From positions 18,456,297 to 18,520,296 of the forward strand of contig OY294068.1 in NCBI GenBank assembly GCA_958510875.1: a stretch of DNA of 64,000 bases, written 5' to 3'. Position numbers and translations under genes: made by a program. The stretch is from Endomychus coccineus. Lineage: Eukaryota; Arthropoda; Insecta; Coleoptera; Endomychidae. The first letter of the stretch is position 1. Each line of letters begins with the position of its first letter. Shown here in pieces: positions 48,141 through 59,700 of the stretch. Under the pieces are notes generated by a model. It was not told the DNA's origin. It was given only the letters and a program-made list of their open reading frames with translations, and did no database searches.

Positions 48141-48279
48141 TTTAAATAAAAATTATATCTTCGGAATTCGTGAGATTCTGAGCAAATGGTAATAAATGTC
48201 AACTTCGACGTTGGCGTTTTTCAATGTACAGGTTCCTGCAACACAACGCGACATCTACCCAGTGGCGTAGTTAGAAATA

Positions 48280-48830
48280 GTGGCCACTCGAGTACCTTTA
48301 TTAATCATTGGCAACAGTATGTACAGGTTCTTCACCGGTTAGCTATTCTACTCTTCGGGGGATACCCTAGACTGCCCGAATATTATTTGTCTTTTGCGAT
48401 CTAATGGCTCGCAGCATTCTGACAGTTTTCGTTTGACAATTTATGTCCCTAAGCCGCATCGTCTACGGGAAAGAAGTCCATTTGTACACTCCCAGTTTGT
48501 GCAGGTATTCTCATTGGGCTGTGGCCTGTTGTTGTTCTAGTTCTCCTCATGTTTATTAGTTCTTCAGTTCTGTTCTTTAATAAATGTCTTCAAGTGCATG
48601 CAAGAGCTTTATTCTAGCGCTATTTTTCGTTTCACCCAGTCTCGTATGCTACCTTGTACACCGGTATTTGTCCCTCCGAATACAGTTTCTGGGCCTAGTC
48701 ATCAGTTTTTTTGTTGCCCTCGTTACCACAGTGTCCTGGGATCCCCATCGAAGTTACTTTGTTATATTCTGGCAGACTGCCAAGTGCATCCCGGCTCGGG
48801 AAATGACAATGACTGACTAAGTTTGAACTT
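48280..48830 (-). mobile_element. Non-LTR retrotransposon RNase H relic
   Basis: Read on the minus strand from 48,770, WIPGHCGNEGNKKTDD is the last RNase H motif (usual W.PGH.GI.GNE.AD.LA) of a Jockey/I-type element. It is followed by a degenerate C-terminal region with several stops. It lies about 0.6 kb 5' of AKAP14-B. Plus-strand frames across it are shadows. Confidence 0.6.
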
Positions 48831-50169
48831 AAATATTACTTCTGAAATTACATTGTTGCAATTACTAAAAAAATAATGTGATTAGGGTAAATTTTCTTTC
48901 TGTAAAATTGAGGAATTTGTCAGCCTTTGATATTTTTCCTCATGGTAAAAAAAATACGGGCAGTCACCGAGCACTGCTGACAGAACTAAAAACTGACATT
49001 ATGAAGTAACCAACTTATTTTGGGAATTTCATCCAAATTCGTAAAATTTCGCCAGTATCATCTCTTTCTGCATAACACAATTTTCCGACAGTGCCATTGA
49101 ACAATCATTGAAAATTCATATAATATGTTTTCCTTTAGTTTTCACAACTGTCAGCATTTCAATCAACAATTATATACATTTTTATATTTAATAATAAAAA
49201 ACGTATAATGGGCGGTACAATCCCTGCAAAGAGTATGAATGTAACCCGATAGTCAATATAATAAATACACATTATTTTATTTTCAAAACATATTATTTAT
49301 TGATATTTATGTAAATGAAAGTAATGTTAAACAGCATTGGTCCGAATTGAAGATGTCTACGGATGGTGGTAAAAGAAAACATCTTCAATTCGGACCATTG
49401 AACAAATAATCTAAAAAGAAACGCAAAATGTAAACATATAAACATTTCCGTCAAATGTCAGTATGATCGTAAATTACACCACAAATAATTATTTGAAATA
49501 AAATGTTGTACTTTCGAATTAGTAGTATTAAAAAAAAACATCAAGACGATACTCACTATTATATTTGATGATGTGATCCAACATTCGAACAATGGAAATA
49601 ATAAACTAGATATAAAACAACGTCATCAATGTGTAGTACACATGCAAAAGTTCTCACTTATAAACATCACTAATGTTATATTCTTATGACAAGAATTATA
49701 TTCACAATATTTAAAACCTTGCACGTAGATACGATACTAAGTACACAATGTACAATTAATAAATTCAATAAAAATATAACTTTCGTCTGCACGAGGACCG
49801 AGGATTGAGTAAATGAATAACGTCGAGTATCCGACTCAGATATGCACACATGTGTAAGCGTATAGAAAGACTGCCTGACGCCTGACCCGAGTAGTTGCGC
49901 ACGCGATAGTATACATAATATCTAATATATATAGCTACAGCGTGACGGCACGTGACGGACTCATGGTCTTACCCCGCCATCTGAAATAGCTCAACGCGCC
50001 TAAAGAAGTTTTCACTGCAAAAAAATGTCACTCGTAGTGGAAGCTTGAATTATCATTTTGCCATAAATAAAAACAAGTTTATTAGACATAAAAGTAACAT
50101 ATTTTCCATTTAATTTTCAAATAAATTTTTTTTCGAATCAGCTTAGGTATTTTAACCTTCAGCAATTTA
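48831..50169. other. Non-coding stretch containing a 19-bp perfect hairpin
   Basis: No coding similarity was seen. The one clear structure is the hairpin at 49338-49397 listed separately. Confidence 0.4.
49338..49397. repeat. Hairpin with 19-bp perfect stem and 22-nt loop
   Basis: TGGTCCGAATTGAAGATGT (49338-49356) is perfectly complementary to 49379-49397, with a 22-nt loop. Stem and loop lengths are near those of a microRNA precursor, but the stem is perfect and short (19 bp). A transposon end or recent inverted duplication is as likely. It lies in AT-rich intergenic DNA upstream of AKAP14-B. Confidence 0.85.
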
Positions 50170-50486
50170 TGAGCGCGATGACATGTGTGACATAAATGAT
50201 ATTTTGCCACATTTAGTGTTCATAACCGACAACAACCTAAAAAAGGTTTTGACGGAAACATACAAACTGTTGGATATTATTTGTACAACGCCCATGTCGA
50301 CAGCAGAAATGTCAGAAGATCAACTGAACGCATTGGCGGTCCTATCAATAGAAAAGGAGTGCGTCCAGTCTATCTCGCATTTTGACCCTTTTCTCAAGCA
50401 CGAAAAATAGGAGAAAGGATTTTATGTACAAAAAATAGGTTTTTTTTTTGTGCCGACCCCCTTTCATAACTCACGAGCCGCCACTG
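50170..50486 (+). mobile_element. hAT-type transposon, 3' end fragment
   Basis: The frame 50183-50410 reads ITDNNLKKVLTETYKLL, then TTPMSTAEMSEDQLNALAVL, SIEKECV. This is the hAT dimerisation region of a ZMYM-like transposase, but the usual ERCFSTLKRIKTFLRNT core between TAE and DQLN is deleted. The copy ends at CACGAGCCGCCACTG (50486), the same terminal repeat as the hAT at 60.44-62.15 kb. The left end was not found. Confidence 0.75.
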
Positions 50487-50743
50487 GATTTTGTAAATAT
50501 AAATCAGCAAAATCATGTAGGAATTTAGTTAGAATACCGTGCAATACTAGACCCACGATCATATTTCAAATTTCTTATTACGTCGTAGCGGAAGACTGGA
50601 TAACATTGTGTAGGTACGTATCGGAATGAAAGCAATACCTAATATTTTTTGAACCGAAACCGAATTTTTATCTCATTTCTGTTTGGGTCTGACCAAGAAA
50701 TTTACCGGATCATGAATTTTTGCTAGCTTCTAGAGACTTACTG

Positions 50744-51470
50744 ATATTTCGTCCGCTATTGTCCAAAACTGATGCATGAAGTAAAGGTCCCATAATGTTC
50801 CTACCACTCGCCACCCGTTATTTGGAAAGCTGCTATGTTCTTTCGATTTAATCTGTGCTTCCACTTTTTCGTCGAACAAAAACGTGTGTCTGTCAAAATG
50901 TCTTGTCACCTCCAAATATTTCATTGAAGATTCGCTTCTTCATTGAAAAAAGAAATTAAAATGTATATGAGGCAACTCAATCCTGAAACAAAAGGATGAG
51001 TAAGATAACAAGAAAAAGAAAAAAGAAACAACCTAAAAAAATCAAAACTCGAAAAACCAAGAAACCCAAGAAAGTTAAAAAAATCAAACAAGTTAAAGGA
51101 AGGAGGAAGATAAGAGGACCCAGAAAACCCATCAGGAAAGCCAGGAGAACTCGAAAAATATACATCCCCAAGATACCGACATTCATAGCCTTTCACGAAT
51201 TCCCCAGGATGATGTAATAATATTTTATTATTCGATAGATTTGTATTATTTACTATTAAGGTCAGTCTAACACAACGTAAGTTCCTCATTCGAGTGGCTG
51301 AAGGCTTCTTTTGCAAAGTTAACCAATTCACATTATGTTTAACGTTTGAATAGGTCAATGCAAATTTAAAAGAACAAACCACGCCAATATTATTGACTAA
51401 AGCTAAATTTATCACCCTGTCTGTCAATTCTACCAGCAATTTGCCTCCGACGTGTTCTGAAATCACCAAT
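50744..51470 (-). CDS. Unrecognised minus-strand gene, two possible exons
   Basis: Exon candidate 1 begins after TGATTTCAG near 51468 and encodes HVGGKLLVELTDRVINLALV followed by NNIGVV. Exon candidate 2 (about 50938-50744) encodes MKYLEVTRHFDRHTFLFDEK, then NNGWRVVGTLWDLYFMHQFW and TIADEIS. It ends at a strong donor, TCA|GTAAGT, which is the main reason to believe it. VINLAL in exon 1 recalls the AKAP14 helix (VINYAV in human), which is suggestive only. I do not recognise the family and could not find the remaining exons. The two pieces may be unrelated, and the region between them overlaps the basic ORF on the plus strand. Confidence 0.35.
50996..51217 (+). CDS. Very basic 73-residue ORF (protamine-like composition)
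   Basis: The frame from ATG 50996 has 22 Lys and 12 Arg in 73 residues and only one acidic residue. It begins MSKITRKRKKKQPKKIKTRK and ends FIAFHEFPRMM. An in-frame stop lies directly upstream, so the ATG is the only start. Composition and size recall protamine-like or transition-protein-like chromatin proteins of sperm, which fits the axonemal genes on both sides. A purine-rich tract translated by chance would look similar. The minus-strand Phe/Leu-rich frame here is its shadow. Confidence 0.35.
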   Translation: MSKITRKRKKKQPKKIKTRKTKKPKKVKKIKQVKGRRKIRGPRKPIRKARRTRKIYIPKIPTFIAFHEFPRMM

Positions 51471-51879
51471 AACATATTTATAAGATTTCAAGAGTTCTCA
51501 TCTCATGAACTTCTGAAGATATTTGTTTCCACTTCAAAATAACTTTCAATATAAACGGTTTGGTTCTTTTGTGAATGGGACGAATATAGTATATATAAAC
51601 GGTAGATTAACCGATTTTTTTATGCAATATCTTCTCAAATATACTTTGGAAAAAGTTATTCCATTTTCATAAAACATATGAAGTAGTTATTCACGTTACA
51701 AGGACGGAAATTGACTTATTAAATTACAAGTTTGGATGTCTATTACGGACGAGGCAACGAAGGAGCCGAGTCTGGAATTTCTAAACGAGTACTTTAATGG
51801 TATTTTACGACGTCGTAAAATGTTTTGTTTCATACGGTTTTACTAAAATAAAGAATGTTCAGCTTTAAGCTGTAGTGTG

Positions 51880-52085
51880 TAGTGTCAGAATAGTAGTTTC
51901 ATTATCAAGTTACAAGTTGACGTATGTCAAAGTGACAACCTAAAGATGCCCATACGCCTCTCATATAGGTTACCACGCACTATACGACTAAATGCTTACA
52001 AAGGCGTTGCACATAAAAAAGAAATGTATGTTAGCCACTGATTGTTAGCTGTTCGTCGGGCGTAGGTCGGGAGAACAGCTAGTTA
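51880..52085 (-). repeat. Dispersed repeat copy (family of 12.49-12.67 kb)
   Basis: The reverse complement contains CTAGCTGTTCTCCCG, TTTTTTATGTGCAACGC, GTGCGTGGTAACC and GTCACTTTGACATACGTCAA, all shared with the ABCB8 intron copy. It ends about 85 bp before the start codon of the Tctex-type gene and so may lie in its promoter. Confidence 0.7.
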
Positions 52086-52169
52086 AGTCACTGATAGTCG
52101 CTAATAGTGACAGCTTACATTCTTTCTGTCAACAAAATTGACACTGCATCTTGTTCGGGCGACGTAAAC

Positions 52170-55100
52170 ATGGAAGAAATTGAATATAAAAGCACCAAAC
52201 CAATGGGAAAATGTTTTCCAAGCAAATCCATTAAGAGGTACGAAAAAAATAACTTGTTAAAACTATGAAAATTCGTGAAATTTCTTGGAAACGATGACAG
52301 GAGTAATGTAATGTTCGACTTTGCAGCCACAAATTTAAGACGGTTTTTCCAGATAAATATATTGTGATGATCCTAATTCAATATCAAAACAATAAGTAAT
52401 GATGATAACATGCTTGAAGATACAATAGATAAGAAATAATCACCCTTATTCACCAAAAATACTATTAAAGTACTGAGATTCTTCGGCTACCATGTAGCCA
52501 TCATCACAGTGAACTAAATTATGAATGAAAATGTGCCTGTTTAAATACTATTTGAGGATAATAAAGTAAACAAAGGGTTACTTTCAGCTGGAGATAAATC
52601 GGAATTTAATAAATTAATTTTTCGTTTATGCATTTCCATCCCTTCTAAATTACCTAGATATTTGTCTGTACTGTAGGTGGGGTATTTATAAATAGTGAAA
52701 CAACATCAAATGAAACGATAGTATCAGCAAGTTCAAGTTTGAAATCTTTCAATTTTGCCATAAGTTCCAGAGGACAAACTTGGTGTGGCTTGGAAGTTGC
52801 TAAATATGCTAAATATGTTATACGTAGGACAATTAATGTTCGAAATGATTGGTCTCATGGGATCTTATGAATCTTAGGTAAGCAATATAGTTTAGGAAGA
52901 TTTGTATTTTAAATTATCGGAGATTACAACTCTTAACGATTTTATTGAATTATTGACTAGTTTAAAGCATTTTATTAACGGATTCCTGGTAATCTGTTCG
53001 TAGGGACCATCATTTAACAAGTTATTTACCGAATTGTGATAATCCTCTTTGCCCATAACTACATGAGAATTTGCATTATCTGCTTTCAAGTAATTAATAA
53101 CCGTCTTTTTCTTTTAATGATTTACAGATATTAGAAGTACTTTTATACGATTTATTTGAATGTTCAATAATTGTCTTGCAATTGTTACGAATAACAGCTT
53201 TATCTTGAAAGTAGCCAATTTCTTAGAATCAATTGCAAAATTTAAACATTTATTTAACAAACTCATTTCCATTTCATTGAAATTATTATTGGTTTTTTGT
53301 GAATAATGTTTATATTTTTAGTTTCTTCTCTAGAAGTGTAACAATTGTTGAAATTTATTGTTGATTGATTCAATTTTTCTATTGTTTTGCCGAAACTGTG
53401 CTCGATAATTTGGAATAAAAGGACTCGAATTCGTATGATGTTGATTCAAAAGCTAGTTTTGAATATAAGTTATAAGCCAACAGTTGTAAATCATCTAATT
53501 TATGATATTTGTTACTGATTCCTGAGTTTAACCATCTTTGTTTTGCAGAGATAATGATTTTATCTATTTTCGCGTTCTTGCACGTATATATTTTAGTGAA
53601 TTTTGGGAGAACGTTATTTGACAAACAATCTTTAAGGAAGCTACTTTTAAACAGGAAATTTTGGTTTTTAATTTAATAAATTGGTTGAGCTGACCTGGAG
53701 ACCTTAGTAGTTTATTAGTATTTTTAGTGTATAAGGGTGATTATTTCTTATCTATAGTGTAAAAGTGTATTCACAGTGTGAACTCATTTATAGTTGATAT
53801 TAACCCAATTTCCAAAATTCTATAGATTATTATTATTGTTATTGATCTTTCCTCGAGAATTCATAATACTGCATGATTGGTTTCCCAGATTCAATCATGT
53901 TACACATAATGACAACACTTACGTTTAGGAGATGACATCAATGAATACGAAAACTAGAACATTTTTTTAGGATGCTCGTTTCAGGGAGTCAAGTTGTGAA
54001 CCAAAACAGAATCTCTTCGATCCCGAAAAAGTGAAAAAAGTAATAAAGCAATGTCTGTGCGAAACTATCACAGGGTCTTATCAAGAAATTGAATCTCAGC
54101 AAAAGGGGCAAAAAGCGTGTTGTTGCATACGCGACAGAGTGAAGGAAATGGGATTCGATGAGAAGTGAGTTATGATTATTATTTTTTTTTATTATTAGTT
54201 AAGGGGGCATGGCGGTCCCTTAATGCCTAGGGCGAAGCACTTTGCACCCCGTGTCACCTAGTGTTACGAGTGTTCACCTATCTACCAGAGGGGCGGTTCC
54301 CGCCCGAGAGTGTTCACCATTCTCTCCCAGGTGAACCATTCCTAAAGAGGTTAACACCACCTTCGTGATATATTATTCAAGCGTCGTGCCAGTGAAGCGG
54401 CTCCCAGTCTAAAGTGCTCTACCGAGAGTGCTCTGCGTCTTGTGGGAATCAGTGTTACGCTAATACATAGAATGTGCATTTAGGTTTCGTTTTTCTATTT
54501 GCATAACCTGCACAAAGGCGAATCGCTAAGGTTCATCCTGTGGAGGTCGTAGTTAAACGGTCCATGCCCTGTCAGTATATAAATCAGCAATTTGTCATCG
54601 GTTTTAACCATGTTCCTCACTTGCTGAGACCAGTCTTCTCTAATGTGTGGTCCAATCAGAGCTTTCGACTGCCTGCAACCGTTCACTAGTTGTGTTCTGA
54701 TTCAGCAGTGGATTGTGTCTTTGATGTTATTCTTGGAGATGCTCATCGCTGGTTCTAGGCCTATTAGGGGTTCTATAGCCCTTAGTTCTGCAAAATCATC
54801 GGATATTTCGTTTCCCCTTATTCCAGAGTGACCGGGGATCCAAAATAGGTTGAGCTGCCTTCGTCTCCGCCAAGATTGTTTAGCGTGTTGATGCGCTCCA
54901 AATTCGATGTTTTTATCACGCTACCCAGAGCAGCAAGGGCTGCCTTGCTGTCTGTGCTTATACTGATGTGGGTTTGCATTCTTTCAGAGATCGCACTGGA
55001 AGTGTAGGAAACATTGCTTCCTTCCCATCTTAAGATACACCTCGACATTGCATGCATTAAGAATGATATTTGGAATAGATTGGATTATGAATTGCTATGA

Positions 55101-55463
55101 AATATGAGTTATGGAAATAGTTAAGCAGTCAATTTTATCCAGACGTTTGCAGTTCATTCGACATCATGTAGTTCCATTTGACTTTAAATTTTGCATAACG
55201 AATGAACTAATAGAGAGGACATTGGTCAATGTTTTTGATCGTTTTCAATATAAATATACTTCCAATATAATGTAACTTATCCCAACTTTTTTTGTTTCAG
55301 ATATAAGTACGTGTGTGTGATGACGGTGGCGGAAATATCGGAAGCTTTGCCACAACTTATCAGATGCGCATGGAATACGGAAACAGACATGTACGCCTCA
55401 TATGCCCTACAGTCCTGTTCAGTATTTGCTCTGGCCCATTGTTTTGCTGTCTTATCGTCTTGA
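52170..55463 (+). CDS. Tctex-type dynein light chain (DYNLT2-like)
   Basis: Three exons join in phase: 52170-52237, 53985-54164, 55301-55463 (136 residues; DYNLT2B has about 142). The start is MEEIEYKSTKPMGKCFPSKS. The Tctex1 fold follows: FDPEKVKKVIKQCLCETI, then IRDRVKEMGFDEKYKYVCVM and the last strands CAWNTETDMYASYALQ, SVFALAHCFAV (human: WDSDTDNYASASFENNSLFC). Tctex light chains dimerise on the dynein intermediate chain. The long-tailed DYNLT2 group serves axonemal inner arms and intraflagellar-transport dynein. The acceptor for exon 2 is CTCGTTTCAG|GGAG; the upstream AG at 53970 gives the wrong phase. Introns hold a Penelope-like and a non-LTR relic, both antisense. Confidence 0.88.
52480..53700 (-). 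mobile_element. Penelope-like element reverse transcriptase relic
   Basis: Minus-strand frames give the N-terminal region (KQRWLNSGISNKYHKLDDLQ), then MKADNANSHVVMGKEDYHNS and VNNLLNDGPYEQI, the conserved LKADKG.A.V.M...DY entry to the Penelope RT. Next comes PKLYCLPKIHKIP, then SFDVVSLFINTP (motif A with catalytic Asp). Frames are repeatedly broken and the 3' part is missing. It is antisense in the first intron of the Tctex-type gene. Confidence 0.8.
54180..55060 (-). mobile_element. Jockey/I-type non-LTR retrotransposon 3' fragment
   Basis: The minus strand carries RNase H motif ISISTDSKAALAALGS (55057-54900), then LTGHGPFNYDLHRMNLSDS followed by LCRLCK, the usual C-terminal region. A GC-rich 3' untranslated region follows, and finally an A-rich tail, seen as a T run at about 54180-54192. 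The last RNase H block is truncated at 55060. The insertion is in intron 2 of the Tctex-type gene, antisense. Confidence 0.8.
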
Positions 55464-56747
55464 AGTTGTAATATATTGCTGTAAAAACGATAAAACTTTT
55501 GAATGTATATGATTTTGATTATTTGTGTTCAAACTGGGTGAGTATATTCCGAAGTAATCCTTCAAACAATGTAGATCCTCCATCGCCAGAGATTTTTTTG
55601 ATTTAAAAATCTTTGATTTATAAAATGCAAAAAAAATAACGATTCAATATTTGATTTTATTCTTTCAAAACGGTATTATATTATAGTTAATCAAAATGTA
55701 ATTGTGGCACCATTAGTGGCGACATCTGTTGAATTTCTGGCTACATTTAATAACCGATTGTCATTTCCGTGACTCATTCTGATCGACTCTGAACGGTGTA
55801 GCTTTTGATTAGAGATTCGAATCTCCTCGGCAGTTTAAACCGTTCTGGGTAACTTTCAAAAATTACACTGGAATTGTAAAAACATCCTTATCCTTCCTAT
55901 CTTTAAATCTGCCTGTTGTATGCATTTGTACTATTCTCATATTCTTTTATTTTAATTCTTGTACTTTATCAACCACCACCTCCAAGACAAAGGGGTACCC
56001 AACCTTGTACTCAATTAATTTCCTACTACTGTCTCTCCAGTGTCAAACTCACAGCGGTCCTCTGGGTGTGCGTGTCCTCACGGCTTCCAGCAAATAATCG
56101 GAATTTGCAATCGGGCAATTAGCTTTACCTTTCAACTACTTTATTCATTATTATTATTACGATATGCCGCCACCACCTCCTTTTTTTAGAGGGTAACCAG
56201 GAACCCTCCGGTACTATCGATGCTTGTAAACTTTTGTTTGAGAGCAGCCAATAGAAAACGCTATGTCATTAAATGACTGTTAAGTATCAGCTGCCGTCAT
56301 ATAAACGTTACTTGTCTTGTTCATGGGTTATGTGTTGTCTGTCATAGCATAGACAATCTGAACTGTGGTAATGATCTATTAATCTATGGATCTGTCTCAT
56401 CAAAATATATCGAATCCCTTTTACCCCGTTTGGGATTGATTTTCTAACAATCCATTCTTAGCGGGTGTCCAGGTCAATGCTACGCCGTATAAGGAAAACA
56501 TATGCCAAGTTTCATGTCGGTCCATTTTGTAGTTTTGGAGATTTGATAATGAGCGAGTGGTATTTGCCTTATATGTAGGAAATATACTATCCCATTTGTA
56601 CGCTTGATGGCACAAGATTGAAGATTTTCCCTGAAAAACTAATATTTGAAAGGGGGGACTTCCCCTGTACCGCGTATCATGGAAAAAGGTCATTCATAGA
56701 TAACACATATCAAAATAAAAATTTAATCTGGTAACTTGTTTAAAAAT
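55464..56747. other. Intergenic stretch between convergent Tctex-type and LRRC71 genes
   Basis: It holds the 3' flanks of both genes. No coding similarity was seen. A GATTCGAATCTCC box near 55.83 kb recalls the B box of a tRNA-derived SINE, but no A box or cloverleaf could be drawn. Confidence 0.4.
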
Positions 56748-59700
56748 CTATTTGCTTGAATTCGAGCGACGTCTCTTCAACGGTTCTTTATTAGTTTCTG
56801 GAGCCATCAATATACTTTTAACTGCCAGCAGCTCAGAGATTTTTTGAAATTCGATAGCATCTTCATTCAATTTCCAATTATTTCCATAAAACACAATTGT
56901 GGCTAGTCCATCATCTGGTGTACCTTTTTCGTTTTGATATCTCAAAATGGAGCTAATACTACCCAAGCTATACTTGGTTAATTTATTATCTGAAAGAAGA
57001 TTAAACAAACAAAAGAGCTAATTCTCAGTTTGAGTTAAAAATGATGCACATTGTGTTAACTAAGAAGATAAAGCCAAAATATAATAAAAATCACTGTAGG
57101 TTAATGTTTCTGATCCTAGTCAATAGGATCATACTTGCGATTTTCACAATTTTCATCAAATAATTAAGTCATATTGACACGAAAGCATAATGATCGAAAA
57201 TGAAATAGACCAGTACAATTTCTGAAGAATTCCAATTTCAATAGATTTAACCATATACCTATTTAATAGTTACTTACACGATATGTTGAGATGGCTTAAT
57301 CTAAAATTCCCATTACAAAATAATTCCGTTTCCACAGCATAACAGTCTTTAACAAAAGGATTTTCATAACTTTCATAATCCAACAAAGCGCTTAAATCTC
57401 CGATTGATTCCAATTCGGATTCTTTGGAATTGATACGTCTTTCTTTATGTCTAGCAGTGCCGTGTTTACTCAAACTTGAAGTTTTCGAAGACTTAGCAGA
57501 AGCTGAAGACACATTATGTTGTTATGTTATTTGATAACAGCAAATTGAATCGCATCGTATCATACCCACTGACGATGCTGATTTGTTTGATTTTCTGCTT
57601 TGCATCTTCATTTTAGAGCTTCTCCTCTTTCTTGAGGAAGACGAAGATGATTTTTTTATTAATGAGCTACCTCCTTCTGGGAAAGGTTTCGACTGAAATC
57701 AATTAATACAGTTAGGTACATATTAATATTTTTGGTTTGCAGGAACCTCCCATTTTTAGGTAGTATACAGAGTGTAAGAGAACTACGCTGCCAAAATTTA
57801 ACCTCGGGTTCTACATCGAAAAATATTTGAAAAAGTATATTTACACGTATATTCGCAAATGTTTCGTTATGGATATATTGAAATATGTTAAAAAATATAT
57901 TATTTTTCAAATATCTTCCAAAGTAAAAGAGATAATGGAGAGAAATTATGTACACGACATATTGCCATAAACAGACACAAAACGTGATGGTGTGTTGTTT
58001 CTCAGGTAACCAGTGGCGGAGAAATGGGGCTAGTCAAATTAAATTGTACCTCCACTTCTGTGCGTAATAATTTGAAACTCCAAGCCAGAAGGGTTAAGGA
58101 GAAATATTCCTTAACCTAGCACATTTACGACAGTTAAGCGTTGAGTAATACCTGGCAATTTTGTTTTACAAAAATGGCAATAGTTCTATAGAACCCCGGT
58201 CTGATGCCATGAGGGGAGTGAGTCTAAATTCAGACACATTCAGATATATCCGGTCAGTAGATCGGAAGGGTGCCATCGTGGTGGTTGTCGCCAACAACGT
58301 CATTAGGTGATCATGATTCGTCCTGAGTTTCGCTACTAATGGAACTGATCCTTCTGTAATTGTATGTCTTCTCTTTCAAAAACTGGGGTTAACTTAATTC
58401 TTAATAGTTGACCATTCTTGAGGGGGCAGAGCTTTGATCAGACTAAATTTGATTGTAGAAGAAGAAATGTACTTGATAAATTGCCCAAATGTGAAGTGTT
58501 TTCTCATGTAAATATTTTTGGTCGCAGCGTCTTTTAGATCAGTACGCTGCGCATGCCTGGAGGGTTAAGACGGAGTGAGTTATTGAAAATCTAACTCATA
58601 TTTATTTTATTTCTTCATTTTACTATTCGCTACGCTCACTCGGTCTTAAGCGGAGGCATAATCCCGCCTCCATTAAGCGTGTGAACGTGTTGCTGTATTT
58701 CCCTCTGCAATCGGCCAGAAAGTTATCGCACCAAACGACGCGTGAAACAGGGCGAATAGCGTCGAGTATTCCGGCGTATTTCGAAAACAGCTGAAGGTAC
58801 GACTTTGAATTTTTATGCCAATAAATTTCGAGCATCATATCTAGTTTGTATAGAAATTTTAAGTGGACTACATTTACCGTTTGGCGGTTACTCGAGGACC
58901 AACCTGGTGCCATATAAACCGATTCAAGAGAATACTCGGTTCGCTAACGCTCACACCGTCTCAAATAATGAAACAAAGCTGTACAAAAAGAGGAAGATAA
59001 TAAAATATACGTGGGATGTAAGAAAACTCACCAATTCGTATTTCTTCATATAAAATTCATAATAAATTTTTCTCCTCATGCTGATTTCATTTATATCCAT
59101 GGCAAATGTCCGAAAAACTTTCAAGAACGTCTCAAGTCCGGCATCCGTTATTTGATTATCTGCTACGTTGAGAGATAACAGAGTTCTATTGATTCTTAGA
59201 ACATCTGCAATTTTTGTTAAGCCCTGATCACCCAATAAATTGCTGGATAAGTTCAAGTGTAACAATGGGTGAGCAAAAGGACTTTTTATGCCAGATAAAA
59301 GTTCGTCTACGTTTAGATGAGAGATTTTACAAAACTTCAAAGACAAATATTTCAGATTATTCTCTTTCAAAAGAGCACCGAAATTTTCTTCTATTGGATT
59401 ACCATTGAGACTCAACTCTGTCACGTTTGGATTCGCAGTAAGATATTCTCCTATATCAACAATTCCTTCAGATTCAAGATGACAATATTCTAATCTACAA
59501 AACAAATTGAAGATATCATGTTTTGGTGACAAATTGAAGTATACAACCATTGCTGGATTAACGCACAAGCTTAAAAAAACGCAATTGCTTAGGGCGTCCA
59601 CCAATAGGGAGCCTCACAAACAAAAATGTTGTTTGTTGGGTCTAAATTTGATTTTTCTTCCCAACGTGGCACCACTGTAACTCCTCTATATTCATCACGA

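Noticed and set aside
50921..51475. 184-residue minus frame as one protein
   Set aside because: Its second half (Phe/Leu/Ser-rich) is the reverse of the Lys/Arg-rich plus frame. Only the first ~70 residues and the separate exon near 50.74-50.94 kb were kept as candidates.
53961..53985. Upstream acceptor (TTTTTTTAG|GATGC) for exon 2 of the Tctex-type gene
   Set aside because: It gives the wrong phase with exon 1 and leads to a stop. The acceptor at CTCGTTTCAG|GGAG keeps the frame.
55800..55850. tRNA-like B box (GATTCGAATCTCC)
   Set aside because: No A box, acceptor stem or cloverleaf could be drawn, so neither a tRNA gene nor a SINE is supported.
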